Shown: positions 1 through 6,516 of the stretch, piece after piece
How positions within the stretch are numbered: position 1 is the first letter of the stretch
How the letters are laid out: each line of letters starts with the position of its first letter
Assembly: GCA_002389175.1 (NCBI GenBank)
Contig: DGNZ01000334.1
Location: 1-10,662, forward strand
Source: Rhodospirillaceae bacterium UBA4479
GTDB taxonomy: Bacteria > Pseudomonadota > Alphaproteobacteria > Rhodospirillales > Casp-alpha2
DNA length: 10,662 nt
Reading direction: 5' to 3'
Notes under the pieces: generated by a model
Seen by the model: only the letters and a program-made list of their open reading frames with translations
Told to the model about the DNA's origin: nothing
Database searches by the model: none
Made by a program: the position numbers and the translations under genes

Positions 1-818
1 AGCCCATTCGAAGCAAGCGCGACAACGCCCGCCCGCGTGCGCTGTCCCTGCCCCTGCCGGTCATACCAGACCACGCCGGAGGCCTTGCCTTGTGCATCGA
101 TCTCAACCTCGAAAACCCGCGCACCGGTTATGAGTTGAACCCCGGCCGCGATTGCCTGCGGCCAATAGCTCACATCAGTGGCGCTACGGGCACCATGCGG
201 ACACCCCAGATCGCAAGGACCACAATTGTTACATGCGCCACGCCCTTCACCATAGGGCTCAGTGTTGATAGCAACGTCGGCCGGCCACCAATGCCAACCC
301 AACTGGTCAAAGGCCCCTGCCATTCGCTCACCAGCACGGCCCATTGGAACAGGTGGCATCTGACGTTTATCACGAGGTGGGTTTCCCGGATCACCTGCCA
401 ATCCAGAAACGCCCATCATCCGATCGTTCTCTTCGTAGTAAGGTGCGAGGTCTTCGTATGATATTGGCCAATCGTCGCCCACGCCATCAAGTGTTTTCGT
501 TCGGAAATCAGATGGTCGAAAGCGTGGAAAATGCGCGCCCCACAGAATTGTTGACCCGCCGACTGCGTTATATAGGAAAGGCTTGATTGCAGCTTCAGTG
601 TCATCGACCGGATAGTCCTGCGGCGCTGCGCGTACATTTGGATTAGGGTGATGTGTAGTCTGGCGCGCAATCTCCCAGTCGGGGCGCAGCGAGGGGGTCG
701 CGTCAGGATCGATCCAACCACCCTGCTCAAGACACGTGACCTTAAAACCCGCCCGGGCCAGTCGCCATGCCGCAGCTCCGCCACTTGCACCCGCGCCAAC
801 GATGACAACATCAGTCAT
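1..818 (-). CDS. GMC-family FAD-dependent oxidoreductase, N-terminal 272 residues (3' end outside window)
   Basis: This is the amino-terminal half of a glucose-methanol-choline (GMC) oxidoreductase, a family of flavoenzymes that oxidise alcohols or sugars. Translation from the ATG at 818-816 stays open to the window edge. The FAD-binding Rossmann motif GAGASGG is at residues 8-14, with the ribose-binding acid E31 at the end of the second strand. The family segment VGGSTILWGAHFPRF is at 87-101. Residues 196-206 hold four cysteines spaced C-x2-C-x2-C-x3-C and followed by P, resembling a ferredoxin cluster motif. ALASNG at 267-272 begins the conserved stretch before the substrate domain. No signal peptide is seen, so it is probably cytoplasmic. 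The start is supported by GAGG six bases upstream and by an 8-base overlap with the ATPase gene. It is the last visible gene of the import operon. The substrate is unknown, and the catalytic His/Asn region lies outside the window. Confidence 0.9.
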   Translation of the reverse strand, partial: MTDVVIVGAGASGGAAAWRLARAGFKVTCLEQGGWIDPDATPSLRPDWEIARQTTHHPNPNVRAAPQDYPVDDTEAAIKPFLYNAVGGSTILWGAHFPRFRPSDFRTKTLDGVGDDWPISYEDLAPYYEENDRMMGVSGLAGDPGNPPRDKRQMPPVPMGRAGERMAGAFDQLGWHWWPADVAINTEPYGEGRGACNNCGPCDLGCPHGARSATDVSYWPQAIAAGVQLITGARVFEVEIDAQGKASGVVWYDRQGQGQRTRAGVVALASNG

Positions 819-2634
819 GCGCAACCTCATTTTCATTTGTTATTTCTTTGTTCACAACTCGTTCACAGCGCACCGCGCGATCATCACCAAGGTCCGTCAA
901 TATCTGCGAATTTGTGCGACACTTATCGACCACATGTGGACAGCGGCTGGCAAGATAACAGCCCTTAGGCACGTCAATGGGCGACGGTATCTCACCCTGG
1001 AGCGCAGCAAGTGCGGGGTTGTCCACACGTCGGCGCGTCGGATCCGGCATCAGATGCGCTGATAAAAGCGCCTTCGAATAGGGATGCTGGGGCGCGGTAA
1101 AGACCTGTTCCACACTACCTTCCTCCACGATTTGGCCAAGGTACATCACCGCTACCCGCTGGCACAAGTAGCGCACAGTCGTCAGGTCATGACTGATAAA
1201 CAAATAGCTGATTCCTAACTCTTTTTGGAGCCGTGCCAATAGCGCAATTAAGCTATTTCGCGCACGCGGGGCAAGGACACTTGTTGGCTCGTCCAGAACG
1301 ACGAAATCTGGATTACAGATTAGCGCACGCGCAATGTTGATCCTTTGCAGGGTCGAGGCACCAAGATCACGCGGCTTGGCCATCATCATTGAGGGATCAA
1401 GGTCAACTTGTTTTAACGCATCAACTGCGCGCTGCTTCCGCGCCGCTTTGTTTCCGCCTTCATGAACGCGCAGCGGTTCGTCCAGAATATTAGCAATAGT
1501 CCAACGCGGATTGACGCTGTCAAATGGGTCTTGAAATACAATTTGCATCCTCGACCGCATCCGTCGCATCTCAGTAGCACTTAATTCAGTGACATCTTGA
1601 CCATCCAGTGTAACTGCGCCGGCCGTAGGATGCTCTAAACGCATCAGGCACCGGCCAACCGTGGTTTTGCCCGAACCGCTTTCTCCAACAAGGCCCACTG
1701 CTTCACCCTTTACCACGCTGATCGTGACTTTATCGACCGCCTGCACGACCTTATCAGAACCGCGCAGCGGGAAATGCTTGGTCAGCTGTTTGGTTTGCAA
1801 AAAACCGGGCTTGCCTGAAACTTGTGGTGGAAAGCCCGAGGCACGCTCGTGGTAAAAGCGTAAAATCTCTTTGCTGTAAGGATGCTGCGGTTCTGCAAAA
1901 AACTTGTGGACCGGAGCGTCCTCCACAATTCGTCCCTTATGCAATACAAGCACTCTATCACAGAAATTCGCAATCACTCCAAGATCCTGGCTAACAAGCA
2001 ACATAGCCGAACCAGTTTTCTGGACAGTCTGCCACATCTCATCAAGAAACTGCGCCTGAATCGTCACATCAAGTCCAGACGTTGGTTCATCTGCAATCAA
2101 CAGGCGTGGCGTCGATGAAAGCGCTATCGCTATCAGCGCGCGCTGCGCCATGCCACCAGACAATTCGTGGGCGTAAGCTTCAACACGACGCTCTGGGTCA
2201 TTGATGCCAACAAAGCGCAGCATCTCAACCGCCTGCATCCGTGCCTCAGCCGCCGTCACATCATTATGGGCTCGGTAGGCGTGGCCAATCTGCCGGCCAA
2301 CCCGCAGCATCGGGTTCAATGCGGCGCGCGGGTTTTGAACGATGATTCCTATATCTCGGCCCCTTATCGCGCGTATCTCCGCATCTGGTAGGGTTAGCAA
2401 ATCGCAACCATCGAATTCAACCTTGCCGCCCAATATCTTGCCTGGTGGACGCGCCATCCCCATCAATGCCAACGCAGTTGTTGATTTGCCAGACCCTGCA
2501 TCACCAACCAGACCGACTACCTCACGCGTGTTTAAATCAAAGCTTACACCGTCAACTGGCACTATCAGATCGCCAGACACTTCATAGCCAACCTTCAGAT
2601 CACGGACACGCAACAGAGGATCATCCCTTTTCAT
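811..2634 (-). CDS. Fused dipeptide/oligopeptide-type ABC transporter ATPase (DppD-DppF-like, two nucleotide-binding domains)
   Basis: A 607-residue cytoplasmic ATPase with two fused ABC domains, powering the importer encoded just upstream. Domain 1 has Walker A GDAGSGKS (44-51), Q-loop Q100, signature LSGGM (158-162) and Walker B LLIADEP (178-184). Its switch position reads SQD, with Q216 where histidine is usual. Domain 2 has Walker A GESGSGKT (317-324), Walker B FVVLDEP (444-450) and a normal switch histidine H482. Its signature is altered to LGAST (424-428) and its D-loop is SVLAP (452-456) instead of SALD. Both domains carry the QHPYSK segment, and the C-terminal oligopeptide-transporter extension contains CYLASRCPH (559-567). 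The ATG at 2634 was chosen over an upstream TTG at 2673 because GGAG lies seven bases before it and the overlap with the permease gene is then only 14 bases. Substrate identity cannot be read from this subunit. Confidence 0.93.
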   Translation of the reverse strand: MKRDDPLLRVRDLKVGYEVSGDLIVPVDGVSFDLNTREVVGLVGDAGSGKSTTALALMGMARPPGKILGGKVEFDGCDLLTLPDAEIRAIRGRDIGIIVQNPRAALNPMLRVGRQIGHAYRAHNDVTAAEARMQAVEMLRFVGINDPERRVEAYAHELSGGMAQRALIAIALSSTPRLLIADEPTSGLDVTIQAQFLDEMWQTVQKTGSAMLLVSQDLGVIANFCDRVLVLHKGRIVEDAPVHKFFAEPQHPYSKEILRFYHERASGFPPQVSGKPGFLQTKQLTKHFPLRGSDKVVQAVDKVTISVVKGEAVGLVGESGSGKTTVGRCLMRLEHPTAGAVTLDGQDVTELSATEMRRMRSRMQIVFQDPFDSVNPRWTIANILDEPLRVHEGGNKAARKQRAVDALKQVDLDPSMMMAKPRDLGASTLQRINIARALICNPDFVVLDEPTSVLAPRARNSLIALLARLQKELGISYLFISHDLTTVRYLCQRVAVMYLGQIVEEGSVEQVFTAPQHPYSKALLSAHLMPDPTRRRVDNPALAALQGEIPSPIDVPKGCYLASRCPHVVDKCRTNSQILTDLGDDRAVRCERVVNKEITNENEVAHD

Positions 2635-3535
2635 ATCTGCGCTCCAGTGCATTTCCAAGAACAGCAAATCCAAAAACGGTCAAAGAAATTGCAAGGCCAG
2701 GAAAGACGGATGGCCACCATTCACCCAGTACAATCTGGTTTGCGCCTGTCGAAATCATCAGCCCCCATTCAGGCGTCGGTGGACGCACCCCTGCACCCAC
2801 AAATGACAGCCCCGCCGTCAAAAGTATTGCGAAACCGATTGTCACAGAAGATTGTATCAAGGCCGGTGTTAGGGAATTTGGCAGAACATGTCGGAGCGCG
2901 ATCGAAAGCTCTGAGTTGCCCATTGCACGTGCGGCTTCCACAAATCCGCGCGACCTTTGGCTTAATACCTCTGCCCGAGTCAGCCTTAGGTAGATCGGTG
3001 TATACACTAATGCCAGGGCAATTATAATGTTGGTGGCAGATCGCCCAGCAAGCGCCACAAGTACCATCGCCATGATAAACACCGGAAACGACTGAAGTAC
3101 GTCTGACACCCTTATCAAAAATTCGGTCCCCCAGTTTCGCCAATACCCAGCCAACAGCCCAAAAAAAACACCCACGATAAGCGACAGGATGTTCGCTAAA
3201 AGTGCTATTTTCAGGTCCGTGCGTGGGGCCGCAATGACGCGAGAATAGATATCATATCCATTTGCATCGGTTCCCATCCAGTGTGGCGGGTAGTCCAGTT
3301 TCCCACTGATCCAATCGAACAACAATCCAGGTATCTCGGTTAGACCTGGTGGTGGAAAAGCAATCCTGATGGTCGTTCGCGTTGGGTCGTACGGACCGAT
3401 ATAGGGCCCAAAGATAGCAAGAAACACGACCAGCGCGACGATAAACACGCCAACCCGCAAAAGCCAATCAGCCTTGCGCACTGGCGGGACATATGCGGTC
3501 TCTTCGAGCAGATCATCTTTTATTTCTCTGGACAT
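2621..3535 (-). CDS. ABC transporter permease, DppC/OppC-like
   Basis: A 304-residue inner-membrane subunit of a peptide/nickel-type ABC importer. A charged cytoplasmic N-terminus (1-24) leads into the first membrane helix (about 25-43). A periplasmic loop follows, holding the DppC-family segment MGTDANGYDIYSRV (87-100). Further helices lie near 108-130, 138-163, 166-186, 222-246 and 276-296. The coupling (EAA) loop that docks on the ATPase is EAARAMGNSELSIALRHVLPN-like, at about 200-220. Length and topology are typical of DppC. The start codon overlaps the stop of the upstream permease gene by one base (TAATG), with AAGGA about ten bases before it, so translation is probably coupled to give the heterodimeric permease. 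The end overlaps the ATPase gene by 14 bases. I see no truncation or missing family feature. Confidence 0.94.
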   Translation of the reverse strand: MSREIKDDLLEETAYVPPVRKADWLLRVGVFIVALVVFLAIFGPYIGPYDPTRTTIRIAFPPPGLTEIPGLLFDWISGKLDYPPHWMGTDANGYDIYSRVIAAPRTDLKIALLANILSLIVGVFFGLLAGYWRNWGTEFLIRVSDVLQSFPVFIMAMVLVALAGRSATNIIIALALVYTPIYLRLTRAEVLSQRSRGFVEAARAMGNSELSIALRHVLPNSLTPALIQSSVTIGFAILLTAGLSFVGAGVRPPTPEWGLMISTGANQIVLGEWWPSVFPGLAISLTVFGFAVLGNALERRYEKG

Positions 3536-4563
3536 TAGTAGGCAATCCTTGGGTCAATAGTGGCGTGGATCAGGTCAAGAAGCAGGTATACAATGAGACT
3601 GATTGCCGTAATTACAAGTACTACACCTTGAATCGCCGGATAGTCGAAAGCAAGAACGGACCGGATGGCATACTGACCGATACCACCAAGCGAGAAGACG
3701 CTTTCTACGAGCACCGCCCCGGACAGCATAAAGCCATAAAGAATACCTATCAAAGTCATGGAGGGGCCCATCGCGGCACGCAACGCATAGCGTGCAACCC
3801 GTTTGCGGGGTAATCCAATAAGGTTGGCATATAAAACGAAATCTGATTGCAGCGCGCGAAGCATGTTTTGGCGAACCATTTTAATTATTGGGCCAGACAA
3901 GATAAAAGCTAACGTGATAACAGGCATCATTAAGTGATGTAACGCCTCAAAAAATTTACCAACTTCTCCTGCGATCAAGGTATCGATCAACATGAAACCA
4001 GTCACAGATTCTGGCGGAAAGGTCAGGGGTGAAAGCTGCCCAAGCGGTGCAGGTGCCCAGCCCAGTTGAAAATAAAACACATAAACAAAAAGAAGGCCCC
4101 ACCAGAATTCTGGCTGTGATCCAGCGAAAAGGCTGTACACAAAAACACCCTTGTCTGCCGCTTTGCCCGGGTTCAACGCACCAAGCATACCCACAGGGAT
4201 AGAGATAAAGAAAGCTAGAATGAAAGCGATGGTTATCAACTGCAAAGTAACTGGAAGGAAAACTTCAATCTCTGACCCTACCGGTGAACCGGTCACCCAT
4301 GAAACACCTAGGGAGCCTTGGAAAAGTCCTGCCTGGATATCGGGGAAAAGGCCAATATAAATACCAAGTTGTTGTAGTAGGGGTCTGTTAAGACCTAATT
4401 GGCGGGCTGCCTGATCATAAGCATCCGCGCTAGAATTAAGCCCCACCAACCTCGACACAGGGTCGGCTGGAAGGAGCCGGATTAAAAAGAAAACCGCAAT
4501 TACCAAACAAAAGAGTTGAATAAAGCCAATTAGAGTTCTGCGCGTAATGTATCGAATAAGCAT
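3535..4563 (-). CDS. ABC transporter permease, DppB/OppB-like
   Basis: A 342-residue inner-membrane partner of the DppC-like permease. It begins with the family-typical N-terminal helix (about 9-29), ending in RLLPADPV. A long periplasmic region (about 30-100) contains a GLNRPLLQQ-type segment and LGVSW. Helices then lie near 103-127, 138-163, 208-226, 266-290 and 308-332. The ATPase-coupling loop is around 243-263 (LYANLIGLPRKRVARYALR) and is less canonical than in the DppC-like partner, since the usual alanine-rich ARAKG portion reads ANLIG. VESVFSLGGIGQYAIRSV (286-303) and the C-terminal DPRI are DppB hallmarks. The start at 4563 is preceded by GGAAAGG, a good ribosome-binding site, but that site lies in the 3' arm of a hairpin (4566-4598). 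Confidence 0.94.
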   Translation of the reverse strand: MLIRYITRRTLIGFIQLFCLVIAVFFLIRLLPADPVSRLVGLNSSADAYDQAARQLGLNRPLLQQLGIYIGLFPDIQAGLFQGSLGVSWVTGSPVGSEIEVFLPVTLQLITIAFILAFFISIPVGMLGALNPGKAADKGVFVYSLFAGSQPEFWWGLLFVYVFYFQLGWAPAPLGQLSPLTFPPESVTGFMLIDTLIAGEVGKFFEALHHLMMPVITLAFILSGPIIKMVRQNMLRALQSDFVLYANLIGLPRKRVARYALRAAMGPSMTLIGILYGFMLSGAVLVESVFSLGGIGQYAIRSVLAFDYPAIQGVVLVITAISLIVYLLLDLIHATIDPRIAY

Positions 4564-4565
4564 AT

Positions 4566-4598
4566 GGGACCTTTCCGGCGCTGGTTCGCAAAGGCCCC
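4566..4598 (-). promoter_or_regulatory. Intercistronic hairpin overlapping the permease ribosome-binding site
   Basis: In the mRNA sense, GGGGCCTTT (4598-4590) can pair with AAAGGTCCC (4574-4566), giving a 9-bp stem with one G-U pair. Inside the 15-base loop, GCG and CGC can add three more pairs, leaving the hexaloop AACCAG and a CGG bulge. The 3' arm contains the AAAGG part of the permease ribosome-binding site and ends two bases before its ATG. No U-tract follows, so it is not a standard terminator. Binding-protein transport operons often have a structure here that stabilises the upstream message or limits permease synthesis. That role is inferred. Confidence 0.6.
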
Positions 4599-4605
4599 AA
4601 TATGA

Positions 4606-6276
4606 TTATTCAGATATTTTCAGGTCGCTATAACGAATTGAATTGTCTGGATACCATTTGAGTCCACTGACATTCTCGCTAAACGCCCATTGGGTTCGAT
4701 ATTCGACAATCGGCAGCCAAGCAACATCTGCCGCAAGCATATCCTGAATTGTAGCCAGTGTTGCGTCGCGGCTTGCGCTATCAGGATCGATACGAGCCTT
4801 AGCCCACATCGCGTCAAGCTCAGCGTTGCGATAGTTAACCATGTTGTTGAGGCCACCATTTTCAGGCGACACAAAGAATAGCTGGATCGCATAGCCTGAA
4901 TCAACACCAATTGGCTTTTCCTGATCGTTGACTGCAAATGGCAAGTCTCGCTTAACAAGCTGGCGATCTCCATATTGAGTCTGTGGGATCGGGTCAAGCG
5001 TCGCCGGAATTCCCACATCTCGTAGAGCAGTCTGGATCACGTTAACTATGGGCCCGAGTGTTGATTCCTTCTCAGCAACATAAGACAAAGCGAACGCATC
5101 TGAAAAAGCCTCCAGCCCCGCTCCATCGGCATAGCCTGCTTCAGCAAGGAGCGTGCGTGCCATATCGGGATCATAACTAAAGCCAGCCGCTGCTGGGGTG
5201 TACCCAGGATATGTTGACGGCACTAGACCTTTCCATTTAGTCGCTTCGCCGAAATAGCCCGTAGCTATAATCTGCTCAAAAGGAATAGCGTGGGCAATTG
5301 CTTGACGCAATTTGATGTTGTCAAATGGTGCGACATCAAAGTTCATGTGAATAAATAAGTTCTCGTTACCTGTCACACCGGCAACCGTCAGTCCATCGAC
5401 ATCTGCAATCGAGTTAAATTCGCGGGGTGTTAGCCCTGTCACGAGATCAGCTTGGCCAGAGCGCAAAACGACCAACCGATTGGATGACTGTGGTACTCGA
5501 CGCACGCTCACACGGGTAGCATCAGGTGCTCCACGATAATAGTCAGGAAAGGCAGAATAAGTAATTTGTTCACTTTTTGCCCAGCTTTCTAAGCAGTATC
5601 CACCAAAGCCAGGAGCGCCAGTATTATTTACATAATCGTGGCTCCACGGATCTGCTTCAGTAGCATTAGCTTCCATGATTTCCTTGTCGAAGATAAGAAG
5701 TCCAAAGATCGTAAGCACAGGTAGTAAGAGCGCATTTGGTTCGGCTTGCCGAATCTGGACAGTATAATCGTCTACTTTTACGATGCTGTCGCCTAATTTT
5801 TTTGCAGCTGGATCTTCACCAAAGACTTCAGGTCCAAATCCGTGTATACTGGCCACGTTAGACAAAAACCAGCCGATGGGAGCAGCGCCCGAAACTGATT
5901 TAGCTCGCTGGAATGTGTAGATGACATCGTCCGCATCAAAAGTCGCGCCACCGCAGCCGGACACGCCCTCGCGAAGGTTGAAAGTCCACGTCAAGCTTGC
6001 TTCGTCAAAATCCCAACTTTCTGCCAGCCGCCCCTCAAACGTATTAAAATCTGGCAGAGTCACACCATCTTCTGTCTCTCCATCCGCATAGCCGACCAGC
6101 GGTTCTAGCAAGGTCACCATACCCTGCTGACTGGACGGGATAGCCGCTGCCGGTCCATCGTAATTGAGACCCGCAGGCACGTCTTCAGCAAGTATCAGAA
6201 TATCTTGGGCCATTGCAGGTCCCGCGATTGCCAGCGCGCAAAGCGCGGCGGTTGCCGTTGAAATCATAGTCTTCAT
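4606..6276 (-). CDS. Periplasmic solute-binding protein, family 5 (peptide/opine/glycoside type)
   Basis: A 556-residue extracytoplasmic binding protein, the first gene of the import operon. The N-terminus is a Sec signal peptide: a Lys at 2, a hydrophobic core (about 5-20) and a likely cleavage after AMA at 21-23, leaving a mature protein that starts QDILIL. Family-5 features include LLEPLVGY (56-63), LAESWDF with the strand LTWTFNLREGV (95-105), and FDADDVIYTFQRA (113-125). Later come the hinge-side GGYCLESW (225-232), the repeat-like segment DNIKLRQAIAHAI (319-331) and WLPIVEY (520-526). Length fits the family (about 500-560). C108 and C228 are the only mature cysteines I see and could form a disulfide. 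The ATG at 6276 follows an unusual run of six G nine bases upstream. Family-5 proteins bind peptides, opines, sugars, nickel or other ligands, so the ligand cannot be named. Confidence 0.95.
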   Translation of the reverse strand: MKTMISTATAALCALAIAGPAMAQDILILAEDVPAGLNYDGPAAAIPSSQQGMVTLLEPLVGYADGETEDGVTLPDFNTFEGRLAESWDFDEASLTWTFNLREGVSGCGGATFDADDVIYTFQRAKSVSGAAPIGWFLSNVASIHGFGPEVFGEDPAAKKLGDSIVKVDDYTVQIRQAEPNALLLPVLTIFGLLIFDKEIMEANATEADPWSHDYVNNTGAPGFGGYCLESWAKSEQITYSAFPDYYRGAPDATRVSVRRVPQSSNRLVVLRSGQADLVTGLTPREFNSIADVDGLTVAGVTGNENLFIHMNFDVAPFDNIKLRQAIAHAIPFEQIIATGYFGEATKWKGLVPSTYPGYTPAAAGFSYDPDMARTLLAEAGYADGAGLEAFSDAFALSYVAEKESTLGPIVNVIQTALRDVGIPATLDPIPQTQYGDRQLVKRDLPFAVNDQEKPIGVDSGYAIQLFFVSPENGGLNNMVNYRNAELDAMWAKARIDPDSASRDATLATIQDMLAADVAWLPIVEYRTQWAFSENVSGLKWYPDNSIRYSDLKISE

Positions 6277-6302
6277 TTGTTAATACCCCCCATAATTGTT
6301 TA

Positions 6303-6318
6303 ATTTGTTCGGACAAAT
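6303..6318. promoter_or_regulatory. Operator-like palindrome, import-operon side
   Basis: The 16-base sequence ATTTGTTCGGACAAAT is an inverted repeat with one mismatched pair (6309/6312). Its centre lies about 34 bases upstream of the binding-protein start. It overlaps the predicted -10 element and transcription start of the minus-strand promoter, the usual place for a repressor site. It matches the second copy at 6455-6470 in 15 of 16 bases. The cognate regulator is unknown. Confidence 0.75.
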
Positions 6319-6344
6319 AACGCATCATGTCGATTAGCTGTCAA
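6316..6344 (-). promoter_or_regulatory. Predicted sigma-70-type promoter for the import operon
   Basis: Read on the minus strand, TTGACA (6344-6339) is a perfect -35 hexamer. A 17-base spacer leads to GTTATT (6321-6316), which matches TATAAT at three of six positions. The expected transcription start falls near 6309, inside the palindrome, about 33 bases before the binding-protein ATG. The -35 match and spacing are good and the -10 is weak. The matching layout on the other side raises confidence. Confidence 0.5.
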
Positions 6345-6429
6345 GAGTTTTCTAACTTTAGGCAGTATGGGCTGCCGGTTGGGTTTGACTGGGTTTTCCT
6401 TGCCAGATACAACGTAACCAATAAACTGT

Positions 6430-6457
6430 TTGACAAATCCTGAAAAATATTCACATT
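6430..6457 (+). promoter_or_regulatory. Predicted sigma-70-type promoter for the catabolic operon
   Basis: TTGACA at 6430-6435 is a perfect -35 hexamer. The best -10 candidate is CACATT at 6452-6457 (16-base spacer, three of six matches), with ACATTT one base later as a poorer alternative. Transcription would start near 6464, inside the palindrome at 6455-6470, giving a leader of about 50 bases. The -10 is weak, so regulated or activator-assisted expression is possible. Confidence 0.45.
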
Positions 6458-6470
6458 TGTTCGAACAAAT
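6455..6470. promoter_or_regulatory. Operator-like perfect palindrome, catabolic-operon side
   Basis: ATTTGTTCGAACAAAT is a perfect 16-base inverted repeat starting 19 bases downstream of the TTGACA at 6430-6435. On the other side the same interval is 20 bases. Its centre is about 54 bases upstream of the first start codon and 152 bases from the centre of the other copy. It probably binds the same dimeric regulator. The family of that regulator cannot be told from the site alone. Confidence 0.8.
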
Positions 6471-6516
6471 TTTAATGTGCAATTTCGCATTCAATCCCTA
6501 CCATAGGATTTATACC

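Larger units (their letters stand above)
6277..6516. promoter_or_regulatory. Divergent control region between the import and catabolic operons
   Basis: This 240-base stretch has no credible gene and separates the two divergent first genes. It holds two copies of a palindrome with core TTTGTTCG(A/G)ACAAA, one near each start codon, and two TTGACA hexamers in opposite orientations. The central part (about 6345-6429) holds a short inverted repeat, GGCAG-N6-CTGCC (6361-6376), and two GGGTTT copies ten bases apart (6381-6386 and 6391-6396). I cannot assign these. No regulator gene lies in the window. Confidence 0.85.

Noticed and set aside
90..586. Plus-strand reading frames of 123 and 80 residues
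   Set aside because: They are antisense to the GMC gene, whose minus-strand translation shows clear family motifs through the same bases.
2635..2673. Upstream TTG start for the fused ATPase, adding 13 residues
   Set aside because: The ATG at 2634 has GGAG at seven-base spacing and gives a shorter overlap with the permease gene. The added residues do not resemble an ABC N-terminus.
4566..4598. Rho-independent terminator between the binding-protein and permease genes
   Set aside because: No U-tract follows the stem, and the structure lies directly against the permease start codon.
6452..6479. CACATT...AATGTG repeat flanking the second palindrome
   Set aside because: Its centre is offset by three bases from the main palindrome and the first operator lacks it, so it is probably chance.
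6300..6494. 64-residue minus-strand reading frame in the control region
   Set aside because: It covers both operators and promoters, matches no family I know and has no ribosome-binding site worth noting.
6430..6516. Extended N-terminus for the HapK-like protein from a TTG at 6430
   Set aside because: It would translate the -35 hexamer and the operator palindrome. The ATG at 6517 has its own AGGA and matches the family N-terminus.
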